DNA of 64,000 nucleotides from Martinezella miluonensis (GCF_900094545.1 NZ_FMAH01000027.1:1-64000), one strand, 5' to 3'; numbered from the stretch's first letter, positions 8,180 to 17,513 are shown. The notes: a model not told the origin generated them from the letters alone. Translations and numbers: made by a program.

Positions 8180-9094
8180 TCAAGCCCCCTGCAGAATCCG
8201 GTTACGCGATCGTTCCAGAGCTCCGCCCATCAAGTTGATGCCGCACAGCGACACAGCAAGCAGCAGGCCCGGCACAGTGGTGACCCACCACGCGTTCATC
8301 AGGTATTTCGTACCATCGGCGATGATGGTGCCGAAGGTCGGAGTGGGCGGCTGCACGCCGATGCCGATGAAGCCGAGAACGGCCTCGAAGATCATCATGC
8401 GGGCGACATCGAGGACGGCAACGAATGCGATCGGCGGAAGGATGTTCGGTGCGATGTACACGAGGAGGATGCGCAGATCCGACGCCCCGAGAATCTTGGC
8501 TGCCCGCACATACTCCTTCCGACGCTCCGAAAGGGTTACGCTGCGTGCAACTCGGGCATAGGCGGGCCATCCCGCCAAGACGAGAACCAGGATGATCGTC
8601 AGGGGTGTGGGCCGCGACAAGCCGAGGATTGTAATAGCGAGAATGATCACGGGAATGGACATTTGCGCATCCGTGATGCGCATCAGTATGAGGCCGACCC
8701 ATCCGCCGACATATCCGGCCACCATGCCGATCGCCGAGCCTAGCACGAACATTCCGACCACGCTGGCAACGCCGATCATCAGTGCATTCCGCAAGCCGAT
8801 GAGCGATCGGGTGAAGAGATCCCGGCCAAGCTGGTCGGTGCCGAAGATATATGGCCAGCTGGACGGATCGAGCAGGGCCGGTGGGAGGAACTTTTTGCTT
8901 ACGTTGAATTTCGTTGGCGACAAATCCAGCAGGTAGGGGCCAACGAGTGAAAGGAGGATGAGACCTATGACAATCGCCAGACCAATTCTGAATTCCGTCG
9001 TGCGCGAGGCCTGAAGGAAGATATTGGATCCAAGGCTTCGACCCTTGGTGCGTGGGGACTGTGGTGTTGTCATCGCTGCAAGATCTGTGGACAT
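8180..9094 (-). CDS. peptide-type ABC importer permease, DppC-like
   Basis: The 304-residue inner-membrane permease starts with a short cytosolic N-terminus and one membrane segment (residues ~35-55). It then has the periplasmic signature GTDQLGRDLFTR and a BPD-transport domain of about five helices. The EAA-type loop that contacts the ATPase reads EYVRAAKILGAS, and the late motif ESVLGFIGIG-like stretch is seen as EAVLGFIGIGVQPP. The ATG overlaps the stop of the DppB-like gene by one base (TAATG), so the two are translationally coupled. With the DppB-like partner it forms the membrane channel of the first SBP-family-5 importer in this window. Confidence 0.93.
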   Translation of the reverse strand: MSTDLAAMTTPQSPRTKGRSLGSNIFLQASRTTEFRIGLAIVIGLILLSLVGPYLLDLSPTKFNVSKKFLPPALLDPSSWPYIFGTDQLGRDLFTRSLIGLRNALMIGVASVVGMFVLGSAIGMVAGYVGGWVGLILMRITDAQMSIPVIILAITILGLSRPTPLTIILVLVLAGWPAYARVARSVTLSERRKEYVRAAKILGASDLRILLVYIAPNILPPIAFVAVLDVARMMIFEAVLGFIGIGVQPPTPTFGTIIADGTKYLMNAWWVTTVPGLLLAVSLCGINLMGGALERSRNRILQGA

Positions 9095-10083
9095 TAGTAC
9101 TGGAGCCTCCGATCGATGGTCGTCGCAGCAAAGTCGACTAGGACGTTGACAATGACGAGGGTGGCGCAGGCCAGGATCGCGATAGCCTGGATGATCGGAA
9201 AGTCTCGCTGAAAGACGGCGTTAATCATCAGAAGGCCAATTCCTGGATAATTGAAGACGTATTCCGCCACGAACAGGCTGCCGAGAAGCAGGCCTACTGC
9301 CTGAATGCCGAGCACGTTGAGCAGCGGGATCATCGAGTTCCGAAGGACGTGGGCGACGATCATCCTCAGCCGCGATAGGCCCCGGATCTGCCCGACCGCA
9401 ACGTATGCTTCCAGCAGATTTCCGCTTACCGACACCGAGATGGAGCGGATCAGCACCGGAGCGAGCTCCACCGCCAACACGAGTGCTGGCAGGACAGCGT
9501 AGCTCGGGCCCTTGTATCCGATGGCGGGGAGCCAACCGGCCTTGGCGGAGAACAGAAAGATGAAGACTAACCCAAGCCAGACGTTTGGAAGCGAGACGAA
9601 GATCGAACTGAGGTAGAGCGCGAGCTTGTCCGGCCATTTTCCCGAGTTCAAGCCGGCCGCGATGCCGATTGGCAGTGCTATCGCCAGCGAGAAAAGGAAA
9701 GCCAGGCCCGCAAGGATCAGGCTGTATGGCAGACTTGTCGCTATGAGCTCGATGACAGAGGCGCGGTTTGCGGTGTCGAAAGTGCTTTCACCGCGCGAAC
9801 CGCCTGTGCTTCCACCCTGTGCACTTCGAACGAAAGAACGTCCGAAGTCGCCCGTGAACACCTGCCCGATGTAGCGGGTGAACTGCACGGGGATGGGGTC
9901 TCTGAGGCCCATTTTCTGTGCAGTCTCCTCAGCAACTGCTGCCGAGACCATCGGACCCAGCATCATGCGTACAGGGTCGCCGGGTACGACGCGCAGCAGG
10001 GTGAAGATCAGCATTGTCACGAGGACAACGATTACAAGTCCCTGCGCAATTCTGCGCAGGAAGAAGTCAAGTGCGAACAACAT
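9094..10083 (-). CDS. peptide-type ABC importer permease, DppB-like
   Basis: This inner-membrane permease of about 329 residues has an N-terminal membrane anchor, the motif RVVPGDPVRMMLG, a periplasmic loop, and a C-terminal transport domain ending in FAATTIDRRLQY. The ATPase-contact loop lies near AVGQIRGLSRLRMIVAHVLRN. DppB signatures include VFNYPGIGLL and the ERDFP-like sequence QRDFPIIQ. The frame opens at a TTG (10095) with further ATGs at 10089 and 10083. The last has a GGA seven bases upstream and is used here. It follows the binding-protein gene by about 40 bp. An insert of roughly 25 residues rich in Gly and Ser follows the first periplasmic segment (around SAQGGSTGGSRGES), which is longer than in E. 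coli DppB. Confidence 0.92.
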   Translation of the reverse strand: MLFALDFFLRRIAQGLVIVVLVTMLIFTLLRVVPGDPVRMMLGPMVSAAVAEETAQKMGLRDPIPVQFTRYIGQVFTGDFGRSFVRSAQGGSTGGSRGESTFDTANRASVIELIATSLPYSLILAGLAFLFSLAIALPIGIAAGLNSGKWPDKLALYLSSIFVSLPNVWLGLVFIFLFSAKAGWLPAIGYKGPSYAVLPALVLAVELAPVLIRSISVSVSGNLLEAYVAVGQIRGLSRLRMIVAHVLRNSMIPLLNVLGIQAVGLLLGSLFVAEYVFNYPGIGLLMINAVFQRDFPIIQAIAILACATLVIVNVLVDFAATTIDRRLQY

Positions 10084-10124
10084 CTGCATTTCCAATCAAC
10101 GTGTTGGCCTGGCCAGCCTCGTCG

Positions 10125-11678
10125 TCAGACGAGGTCGGCCTTACTCAGATCGATCGGGCCGTTCGGGAAGTAGTAGGCGCCCTTTAGGTTCTTCGCGGCT
10201 CCATGGAAGTTGATGGTCGAGAATAGCGAAAAGCTCGGCATCTTCGAAGCCATCACCGGGAACGTTTCCTCGTGGAGGATCTTCAATCGCTCGTCCGGAT
10301 TCTTCGCATTGCGCTCCTTGTCGAGGACTGCGTCAATTTCCGGGTCGTTGACGCCGGAAATCAGGGCAGCCTTGGAATGCCAATTCGGGCGTAGGACAAG
10401 ATCCGGCTCGGGCGAACCCGACAGCCATCCGACATCGCACATGTGTCCCTGGCCCTGGCCGTCGGCGCCACGGTAGATCGCCTGTTCCCACGCGGCCGGT
10501 TCCAACACAGTCAGTTGGACGTTGAAACCCTGCTCGGCCATCATCGCGGTGATAAGTTCACCATACTCCTTGGTCTTCGGATAAAAACCGATCGAGGTAA
10601 TGTACTCAAGTTGCGGCAGGCCTTCGCCTTTCGGAAATCCCGCTTCCGCTAGGAGACGCTGAGAGGCTTCCGGATCGTATTTCGGATAATTCCCGATGTC
10701 GGAAAACCCGAACTTGCTTGGCGAAATGAAGCAACTAGACGGCTTGGCGGCAGCTCCCATGAGTTCGAGGATCTGATCGCGATCGATCGCATGGCACGCG
10801 GCAAGGCGGATACGGGGATCGTTAAACGGCGGTTTGTTACAACGAAAATGAAGATATTTGTTCTCAGTCGACAGGCCGCTATGCGTCGCAACATTGGGAT
10901 TTTGCGAGAGGGTGGCGAATTGTTCCGGTTCAAGCCGTTCCGCGATCTGATATTCGCCGTTGAGAAGACCAAGTACACGGGTGTTGGCATCCGGCACGTA
11001 AGCGTAAACGATCTCGTCGATCTTTGGACGCCCGCCGTAGAATTCGTCGTTGGCGGCGAGGAAGTTCTTGTCACCCTGCGTGGAGACGTACTTGAACGCA
11101 TTCGTGCCGTTGGGCCGCTTCTGGAGAATCGTCGGATCGGCGACGTCTTTTGCCGATAGAATAGGAAGGTAGCTCGAGATGAACCAGAATGCGGATGCGG
11201 GATAGCCGAACTTCTCCGTCTTGATGCGGGCGGTCAGCTTGTCCACTACTTCCACCTCGACCTGGCCAGGATAAAGGGACGCCGCCGGTCTGGCGGACTG
11301 ACAGGCATACTCCATCGTAGCCTTGACATCCTCTGCTCCGAACTCTTTGCCGTCATGGAACTTGACGCCGTCTCTGAGCTTGAATTCGAGCGTATAAGGA
11401 TCAATCAATTTCCACTCGACTGCGAGGTCCGGCTCAAGCGCGGGCGGTTTTCCCTCCTCCATCGTGCAGCGAGTAAGGTGATTGAAGACGAACTTCTCGA
11501 AGTTCGACTGACCGATCGTGGTGTGTGACGTCGGATCCCAGTTGCCAGTCACCGGACCCATCGACGCAAGAACAACGGTCTTCTTCGATTGAGCCCATAC
11601 CAGGCTTCCCTTCGTACCAACCGCATTCGCGGCCGCGAATACACTGGCGCCAACTAGTACCTGTCTGCGTGTTACCAT
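10125..11678 (-). CDS. periplasmic substrate-binding protein of a peptide-type ABC importer (SBP family 5)
   Basis: The 517-residue binding protein begins at an ATG with AGGGGA at eight bases, giving an N-terminus MVTRRQVLVGAS. The twin arginine and following hydrophobic stretch suggest Tat or Sec export, with cleavage near VWAQS. The family-5 core is visible as FEKFVFNHLTR, LAVEWKLIDPYTLEFKLRDGVKFHDGKEF, and KYDPEASQRLLAEAGFP late in the protein. It is the first gene of the minus-strand operon, as expected for the most abundant component. A frame open further upstream, to 11834, lacks a ribosome site and is not needed. Family-5 proteins bind peptides, nickel chelates, opines and sugars alike, so the ligand is unknown. 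The downstream enzymes suggest an amide-containing alcohol. Confidence 0.92.
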   Translation of the reverse strand: MVTRRQVLVGASVFAAANAVGTKGSLVWAQSKKTVVLASMGPVTGNWDPTSHTTIGQSNFEKFVFNHLTRCTMEEGKPPALEPDLAVEWKLIDPYTLEFKLRDGVKFHDGKEFGAEDVKATMEYACQSARPAASLYPGQVEVEVVDKLTARIKTEKFGYPASAFWFISSYLPILSAKDVADPTILQKRPNGTNAFKYVSTQGDKNFLAANDEFYGGRPKIDEIVYAYVPDANTRVLGLLNGEYQIAERLEPEQFATLSQNPNVATHSGLSTENKYLHFRCNKPPFNDPRIRLAACHAIDRDQILELMGAAAKPSSCFISPSKFGFSDIGNYPKYDPEASQRLLAEAGFPKGEGLPQLEYITSIGFYPKTKEYGELITAMMAEQGFNVQLTVLEPAAWEQAIYRGADGQGQGHMCDVGWLSGSPEPDLVLRPNWHSKAALISGVNDPEIDAVLDKERNAKNPDERLKILHEETFPVMASKMPSFSLFSTINFHGAAKNLKGAYYFPNGPIDLSKADLV

Positions 11679-12077
11679 TTTGGTTCCCCTTTGCTGCAGA
11701 ACGATGCGTAGCGGACCGGGATCGGCGTGAACCCGATGCCGCACAAATGCGAGCCGTCTAAGGGGAACTGCCGGATACGAAGGCGACGGCGGGAGAACGT
11801 TGTCCAGCATAATCGCATCGGCCGGCGTAAACACATCGCAGGAGTTTCAACGTAAACCCGGTCCTACGAGAGACGGCGTTTGACTGCCTCTTGTCGTTCC
11901 CCATTATTCTTAACGCGGTCTTTTTGACCTGCCATGGAAAGCGAGTTTATGTCGTTGCTAGCGAATTGTATTTGACCAAACGGCCGAATGTGTTGTCGCA
12001 ACGGTTCGATCTTGGCTGGTGCTGGAGACTCATGGTGTCCTCGGCACTGGCTTCCCCGCTTCAGCACCCAAGGAGGA
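11679..12077. other. 399-bp intergenic region, presumed promoter of the first importer operon
   Basis: This gap separates the binding-protein gene from the AraC regulator gene upstream on the same strand. No convincing ORF, RNA or paired operator was found. It should hold the promoter and any AraC-family binding site for the operon, but I could not define a -35/-10 pair with confidence. Confidence 0.35.
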
Positions 12078-13166
12078 TTAAGTGGTCCTACGCTCGCTTG
12101 GAGGGACGCCAAATTGACGTGTAAATGCTCGCGTAAAAGAGGATACTTCGGAGAAGCCAATTCGGTGAGCAACCTCACTAACTGAGAGCCCGTCGCTCCG
12201 CAAAAACTCATTGGCCTCCTGCATGCGCCAATCGCGCCAGTAAGCCTCGACGGACGTCCCGTAGACAGCCCGAAATCCGAGAATTAGCTTGGTTCGATTG
12301 ATGCCGACTGCCCGTGCTAGCGCGGCGAGCGGTTCCATATGATCGATCTTGCTCTTGAGGATCGTAGCTACCTCATAGATCTTACCCAAGTCTCTGTCAG
12401 AGAGCCTATAGGACGGCTCTTTGCCGTGATCGAGCGCGCCCTGGAAGAGAGTGGCGAGAATCTCCAGGTACTTGGAATAGACAAAGGCTCGACGAACCCC
12501 GCCCCGAAACTGACAGTTAAGCACCTCGTTTACCGCCGTGTAAAGTTGGGGAGAAAGCGGAATGGAAATATGATGGGCGGAGTCCTGCTTGTCTCTGGTT
12601 AGCCATTCTAGATCAGAAGGCATTCTCGATGCAGAAGTCTCAAGCAGCCGGGTCAAAGCGTGAGGCTTCAGCCAAAGACAGGCAATCCTCCAACTGTCAT
12701 CTGTGGGGGAAAATCTCTTTATTTCAGTTCCCGCCGGGTACCGCATAATTGTTCCCATGCGGCTTGGCTGGTCTACCTTTTGATATCCTGCGATTTCTTC
12801 GTAACCACCGACACCCAGCCGAAGACAGAAATGTATCCAGTCGTCGTCGCCAATCACTTGGCGGTGACGACTGACGCTGGGGACAGGAAACGGTGTGGCT
12901 GTCCCAGTAAAAGCCAACGCATCGGGAGCAAACTGGATCAAATCCTGAACGTAAGTGCCGCCCTCAACCGATGTTCTGACAAACATACCTCGATCGTCGT
13001 CGTAGTAACGACCTCGGGGCTCTGGCTCTACACCGTAGTACGCTTGCGCCACTTTCCGGTCGAACAGCATTTCGTAGTTGATCGGCACATTCATGTCGAC
13101 CGACGTGTCCATGTCAGTCACCTCGTGTTCACTCGATACATCCGCCGACGGAGACACCTCGGCCAC
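12078..13166 (-). CDS. AraC-family transcriptional regulator
   Basis: The protein (362 residues from the GTG at 13166) has an N-terminal ligand-sensing domain of the cupin-like AraC-binding type. It ends in a standard double helix-turn-helix: the first helix pair lies around PLAALARAVGINRTKLILGF and the second around LSVSEVAHRIGFSEVSSFTRAF. The ending SSFTRAFTRQFGVPPSERR is classic for the family. Two starts are plausible. The GTG has GGGGGA seven bases upstream, and the ATG at 13112 has GAGGTG at a similar distance. It sits directly upstream of the SBP/permease/GMC operon on the same strand and is the obvious candidate activator. Its inducer is unknown. Confidence 0.9.
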   Translation of the reverse strand: MAEVSPSADVSSEHEVTDMDTSVDMNVPINYEMLFDRKVAQAYYGVEPEPRGRYYDDDRGMFVRTSVEGGTYVQDLIQFAPDALAFTGTATPFPVPSVSRHRQVIGDDDWIHFCLRLGVGGYEEIAGYQKVDQPSRMGTIMRYPAGTEIKRFSPTDDSWRIACLWLKPHALTRLLETSASRMPSDLEWLTRDKQDSAHHISIPLSPQLYTAVNEVLNCQFRGGVRRAFVYSKYLEILATLFQGALDHGKEPSYRLSDRDLGKIYEVATILKSKIDHMEPLAALARAVGINRTKLILGFRAVYGTSVEAYWRDWRMQEANEFLRSDGLSVSEVAHRIGFSEVSSFTRAFTRQFGVPPSERRTT

Positions 13167-13424
13167 TGCAGATTCCCCCGGTGGAGCTTACGAATGTTAG
13201 AATGTCATCGAATTGATAGAATGGTCAAGCGCCTGCCCATATCCAGACATTTGATGTATTACGCGCCGGCGTTCCCCGCCCTTCGTATTTTATCTCGATA
13301 GACCTGAGAGGCAACACTCGAAGGATCAATAGCGTCAAAATGCGCGATGGCAGTCAAAATTAAGGTTGCAAATTACCGAAACGGCCCGTTCGGGCATATC
13401 AGCCGCTGTGCAAGGCGTGTGGGG

Positions 13425-13462
13425 TCGGGCTTACTCTCGCGCCTTTACCCGAGTGAGCCCGA
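13425..13462. repeat. inverted repeat, 11 of 12 bp paired
   Basis: TCGGGCTTACTC at 13425-13436 pairs with GAGTGAGCCCGA at 13451-13462 around a 14-base loop. The right arm overlaps the 3' end of the small truncated ORF at 13445-13669. There is no T-run, so a terminator role is uncertain. Confidence 0.4.
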
Positions 13463-13669
13463 ACCAATCGCGCTGATCGTGTTGGTATTGTCATGCGGGA
13501 CGCATTGCTCGCTATAAAGAGGATCGAGCTTCTTGCCGAAGCGATCACAAAGGCAATTGTCATCGAAGGTCCGCATGGTTTCCTCTCGATAGTTCCCGCC
13601 CCACATTGATTCCACGACGCTATGGATCGCCTCGAAAGCGTCGCTCTCCAACTTGTGTGGAATGGCCAA
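13445..13669 (-). pseudogene. truncated XRE/HigA-type antitoxin or DNA-binding protein (N-terminal fragment)
   Basis: The 74-residue frame begins MAIPHKLESDAFEAIHS and continues with ETMRTFDDNCLC. This pattern, an acidic short helix followed by a kETMRxFDxxCL box, is typical of the N-terminal linker of XRE-type antitoxins and helix-turn-helix regulators. The helix-turn-helix domain that should follow is missing. After the box the sequence turns into unrelated residues and ends within an inverted repeat. No partner toxin gene is present in the flanks. It is most simply a decayed remnant. The family identification comes from memory of the motif, not from a search. Confidence 0.4.
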
Positions 13670-13751
13670 AGCGATTCTCCACCTGGGCGTCTATTCCGGT
13701 TTCGGCTTAAGATCGGCTTCCGTCTCGCGGAACTTCTTTCGTGGAAGTCGG

Positions 13752-14525
13752 TCAGGCAACGATCAGATTAACTCCGGCAGTTTCGAGAGCTCTTGCCATT
13801 GCCATCGACGGTTGCGCGTCAGTGACGATTGTGTGAATCTTCAAAAGCGGCACGACTTCGAATACGGCGCTGCGCTCGAATTTGCTATGGTCGGCAAGAA
13901 CGATCACGTTATCCGCCCGTTCGATCATGGCCTTGGCGATCTCGGCCTCCTGAACGTCAAAATCCATAATGCAGGATGAATTGATAGCGCCGACCGTAAG
14001 GATAGCGTGCTGAGCCCGGAATTTGGAGATCTGCTCCAATGCGAGCGGTCCGACACTCTCGCCTGCCTCGGCGGCATAAGCGCCACCAATGAGGAAAATT
14101 TTATGGTTTAAGTTCGCCGAAGCGACGCTCGCAATCTTCGGGGAATTGGTGATGATTATCAGCGATGAATTCGTCGCCAGAGCTTCGGCCATTGCGATAG
14201 TCGTGCTGCCGGTGTCGATGAACAATGAATCATCGGGACGCAGCAGGCGGCTCGCTGCATGCGCAATCTTCTGTTTGGCTTCGACATTCTGCGCCATTCG
14301 GAGCGTAAACGGCCCCTCTTTCTCCTCATTAATCTTTGCAGGAGTGGCAAGAAGCCGCGCGCCGCCGTGATACTTGCGCACTTCGCCGATCGCCTCGAGC
14401 CGGGTCAGGTCGCGTCTGATCGTCTCACGCGATACTCCCAGCCGCTCAGCAAATTCCTCGACAGTCATCTCTCCTGCTTTTTGCAGAAGCGACCTTATTT
14501 CTTCATGACGTTGCGATTGCTGCAA
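13752..14525 (-). CDS. DeoR/GlpR-family transcriptional repressor
   Basis: About 257 residues with an N-terminal DeoR helix-turn-helix (residues ~20-50, EEFAERLGVSRETIRRDL, then RKYHGGA) and a C-terminal sugar-phosphate-sensing domain. That domain shows LFIDTGSTTIAMAE, the NSPKIA stretch, a GG-containing strand near FLIGG, and VLADHSKFE. The frame starts at TTG. The TTG at 14525 has GAGAGG six bases upstream, whereas the one at 14531 touches the ribosome site, so 14525 is preferred. It is divergent from the long operon starting at 15000 and is the natural candidate repressor of that operon and perhaps of the GlpA/B/K-like genes. DeoR proteins of this type usually respond to a phosphorylated sugar or polyol, consistent with the kinase encoded downstream. 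Confidence 0.9.
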   Translation of the reverse strand: MQQSQRHEEIRSLLQKAGEMTVEEFAERLGVSRETIRRDLTRLEAIGEVRKYHGGARLLATPAKINEEKEGPFTLRMAQNVEAKQKIAHAASRLLRPDDSLFIDTGSTTIAMAEALATNSSLIIITNSPKIASVASANLNHKIFLIGGAYAAEAGESVGPLALEQISKFRAQHAILTVGAINSSCIMDFDVQEAEIAKAMIERADNVIVLADHSKFERSAVFEVVPLLKIHTIVTDAQPSMAMARALETAGVNLIVA

Positions 14526-14999
14526 AGCCAACCTCTCCGTGAAAAATTGTCGTCATCCCTTCATTGTTGAGTCATTGCTCCACTGCCGTTCCGGGCCGTC
14601 AAGGGTCATAAGTGTGTGCTTGCCACATCTCACTACTCGGTTTTGACGAGCATTCTCGCTCTAATTGACCGTAACGCCGTTGGAATCACGACCGTTCTCC
14701 GTGTGTTTATCGAGTTATCCGTACGCCAGGCCAACCACAGCGTCAATGCGCGCCTGCCTGAACGCCCACATATCCATTTGTGTATTCACAGTGCGGCACC
14801 AAATATGACCGTACGGGCGTAAAAACCACAAATTGACGCCTGATAAAACAAGAAATTGCGACCGAAGGCCGGCGATCGGGCGAAAAATTTCAAAATTTGG
14901 CTTTATTTTGTAGTTTTCCCGTTGTAAGATCTTCAGGCATTGTTGATACGGTCAAAACAACAACAAGGAGCGACCGATCAATCATTAAAGGGGAGCGTT
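14526..14999. promoter_or_regulatory. 474-bp divergent control region between the DeoR gene and the second importer operon
   Basis: The region becomes AT-rich near 14880-14935, the most promoter-like stretch, and ends with AAAGGGGAG as the ribosome site of the binding-protein gene at 15000. A clear -35/-10 pair was not resolved. GACCG-containing words occur several times (for example near 14668, 14689 and 14811), but they do not form a clean palindrome. No RNA gene or credible ORF was seen. Confidence 0.4.
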
Positions 15000-16550
15000 A
15001 TGACTGATTCGTTTTTTTCCGATGCGCTACTGCGGCCGACGCGTCGCAATCTCATGACGATGATGGGGGGCGCGGCGCTTGCGCTTTCCCTCCCGAATAT
15101 GTCGGCTTCGGCTGAAAATGCCGTGCTGCGGTTCGCAATCTCGGCATTTCCGCCGAACCTCAATCCATGGGAAAACACCGGTGCGACGGCCGGAACCGTA
15201 AAGCTCATGTTGATGCGGGGCTTGACGGGGTACAGCGAGAAGGGCGAACTTGTCGGCGAACTGGCCGAGAGCTGGAAGTTGGTCGATCAGACGACTTATG
15301 CCTTCAAGCTGCGCGACAACGCCTTCTTCCACAACGGAAAGCCGGTGACGTCTGCCGATATTGCCTATTCGTTGAAGAAGATACTCGCCGACGATTCGAC
15401 GGCTTACCTGAAGCGCGACCTGTCGGTCATCAAGGACGTGGAAATTGTCGACGATAAGAGTTTCCGCCTCAAGCTTTCCGAGCCGAGCGCGACCCTTCTC
15501 TATATTCTCGGAAACTGTGATTGCCCGATGATTTCGGCTGACAGTACGGCGACCGAAATCATCGGTGCCGGGCCGTTCCGCAAGAAGAACGACGAGCGCG
15601 GCGTCTTCATCGAGGTCGAGCGTTTCGACAAATTCTACAAGGTCGGCCAGCCTTCGGTGAAGGGCGTGCGTTTCGTTGTCTATTCCGACGAGAACCTGCG
15701 TTATGCGGCTCTCGAAGCGGGCGATGTCGATCTCATCGAGTATGTGCCGTGGCAAAAATTCGACGCGGCTGAAGCCAATCCGCAGCTTGATATCCAGACT
15801 TCTCTCGGCCCGTTCATGTTCCTGCTGTTCAACGCCAGCAAAGGACCGTTTGCGGATGCCCGGGTGCGCCAGGCCATCGGTTACGCCATCGAGCGGCAGG
15901 ATGTCGTCGATGCTGCCTTTGCTGGTCGCGGCGAACCGCTGCTAGGCTTCCCAAACCCCCAGGGCTCTCCGTTCAATCTCTCGGACCCCGCTTCTGAATG
16001 GCGTTACGATCCGGAAAAGGCAAAGGCGATGCTCGCCGAGGCCGGGTATCCTAACGGTTTCGAGTGCCGGCTGCTGGCGACCTCGACCTACGGCATGCAT
16101 CAGGATACGGCTTCCGTCGTTCAGGCGCATCTGCAAGTGATCGGGATCAACGCCACGCTGCAGTTGCCGGACTGGGGCTCGCGTATTACCGCCGGCAAGA
16201 ACGGCGACTACGACATCGCGGTGCATGGTACGTCGAGCTTCTTTAACGATCCCGATGCGCTGGCGGCTCTGCTGCGTACTTCTTCCGGTTCGTTCCTCCA
16301 GTCCTTCGGCTTCAAGAGCGAGCGTATCGATGCGCTGCTACAGAAGGGCCGTGCCGAACTTGATCCTGTCAAGCGCGAGGCGATCTACAAGGACCTCGTG
16401 AGGGCGTATTTCGAAGAAGTGCCCCAGGTGCCGCTCAACTGGCGTCAACAGGCCTATGCGACGAACGTAAAGGTGAAGGGCTTCAAGAACCTGCCCGGCT
16501 TCCTGAACGTCTTGTCAGGGTACACGATCGATCAGATCACGTTGGGTTGA
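15000..16550 (+). CDS. periplasmic substrate-binding protein of second peptide-type ABC importer (SBP family 5)
   Basis: The 516-residue protein starts at the ATG preceded by AAAGGGGAG. The N-terminus has a twin-arginine motif (TRRNLM) and a hydrophobic stretch ending at SASAE, so it is exported. Family-5 features are FPPNLNPWENTG, LAESWKLVDQTTYAFKLRDNAFFHNGKPVTSADIAYSL, and the late segment YDPEKAKAMLAEAGYPNGF. It is the first gene of a long plus-strand operon, with nine bases to the DppB-like permease. The frame extends upstream to 14940, but that part has no ribosome site. The ligand is unknown. The amide hydrolases that follow in the operon suggest an amide- or lactam-bearing compound. 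Confidence 0.93.
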   Translation: MTDSFFSDALLRPTRRNLMTMMGGAALALSLPNMSASAENAVLRFAISAFPPNLNPWENTGATAGTVKLMLMRGLTGYSEKGELVGELAESWKLVDQTTYAFKLRDNAFFHNGKPVTSADIAYSLKKILADDSTAYLKRDLSVIKDVEIVDDKSFRLKLSEPSATLLYILGNCDCPMISADSTATEIIGAGPFRKKNDERGVFIEVERFDKFYKVGQPSVKGVRFVVYSDENLRYAALEAGDVDLIEYVPWQKFDAAEANPQLDIQTSLGPFMFLLFNASKGPFADARVRQAIGYAIERQDVVDAAFAGRGEPLLGFPNPQGSPFNLSDPASEWRYDPEKAKAMLAEAGYPNGFECRLLATSTYGMHQDTASVVQAHLQVIGINATLQLPDWGSRITAGKNGDYDIAVHGTSSFFNDPDALAALLRTSSGSFLQSFGFKSERIDALLQKGRAELDPVKREAIYKDLVRAYFEEVPQVPLNWRQQAYATNVKVKGFKNLPGFLNVLSGYTIDQITLG

Positions 16551-16559
16551 GGTTCGCCG

Positions 16560-17513
16560 ATGCCTGCCTTTCTCATTCGACGCGCGCTCGGTGCGGCTGC
16601 CATGTTGTGCGCCGTCGCAACGATCGTCTTCTCGATCCTGCAAATCGTGCCGGGCGATCCGGCCGAGCTACTGCTGAGTTCAGGCGGGCGGACGGTTACT
16701 CCCGAGGCTGTTGCAAATCTGCGCACGCAAATGGGTCTCGATCGGCCCGTTACCGAACAATATGCCAACTTCATGAAGGACCTGGCGGGGCTGGATTTCG
16801 GATCGTCGATCATCGATGGTTCTTCAATTTCCGGCAATATCGGTGCCCGGCTGCCGAGAACGCTCGAGCTGATCGCGGCGGCCGCCATCATTGCGCTTGG
16901 CGTCGCCATTCCGGCTGGTACCTTCGCGGCGCTCAACGCCGGTGGCACCTTTGACCGAATTGCGTCCGGTGTCAGCGCACTTTTCATGTCGGTTCCGGTA
17001 TTCGTCGTCGGAACCATCTTCATCTATCTGTTTGCGCAGACCCTGAATATCTTGCCCGCTGGCGGCTATGTGCCCCTTGCACAGTCTCCCGGGCAGCACC
17101 TGACGGCGCTTTTCCTCCCGGCGCTGTCGGTGTCTCTTGGCCTGATGGCGATCGTCTACCGCATGGTGCGTGGCTCCGTGATGGAAACGCGCTCGAATGA
17201 TTGGGTTCGGACGGCGAAAGCCAAGGGGCTTCCGTGGCGCAAGGTGGTTCGCAGTCACATTCTGCGGAACTCCCTTGGTCCGGTCATCACTGTGATAGGC
17301 ATCCAGCTCGGTGTGCTGCTCGGTTCCACTGTTCTAGTTGAGTATGTCTATAACTGGCCGGGACTAAGCGGCTTCTTGGTGACCGCCGTCGAACAGCGCG
17401 ACTATCCGGTCGTTCGCGCCGTCATCATGACCGTCTCGGCCATCTTCATTTTGATCAATCTGGTGGTTGAGATCATCTACAGCCTCCTCGACCCGAGGAT
17501 TCAACTGAAATGA
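16560..17513 (+). CDS. peptide-type ABC importer permease, DppB-like
   Basis: The 317-residue inner-membrane permease has the DppB pattern: an N-terminal helix, the motif QIVPGDPAELLLS, the contact loop around WVRTAKAKGLPWRKVVRSHILRN, and VEYVYNWPGLSGFLVTAVEQRDYP before the last helices. It ends in LLDPRIQLK and overlaps the next start by four bases (ATGA), so the two are translationally coupled. Confidence 0.94.
   Translation: MPAFLIRRALGAAAMLCAVATIVFSILQIVPGDPAELLLSSGGRTVTPEAVANLRTQMGLDRPVTEQYANFMKDLAGLDFGSSIIDGSSISGNIGARLPRTLELIAAAAIIALGVAIPAGTFAALNAGGTFDRIASGVSALFMSVPVFVVGTIFIYLFAQTLNILPAGGYVPLAQSPGQHLTALFLPALSVSLGLMAIVYRMVRGSVMETRSNDWVRTAKAKGLPWRKVVRSHILRNSLGPVITVIGIQLGVLLGSTVLVEYVYNWPGLSGFLVTAVEQRDYPVVRAVIMTVSAIFILINLVVEIIYSLLDPRIQLK

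Noticed and set aside
12660..13301. 213-codon plus-strand frame opposite the AraC gene
   Set aside because: The minus-strand gene has a complete AraC helix-turn-helix. The shadow shows no recognisable pattern.
15027..15755. 242-codon minus-strand frame inside the second binding-protein gene
   Set aside because: It is antisense to a clear SBP-family-5 protein and has no ribosome site or domain.
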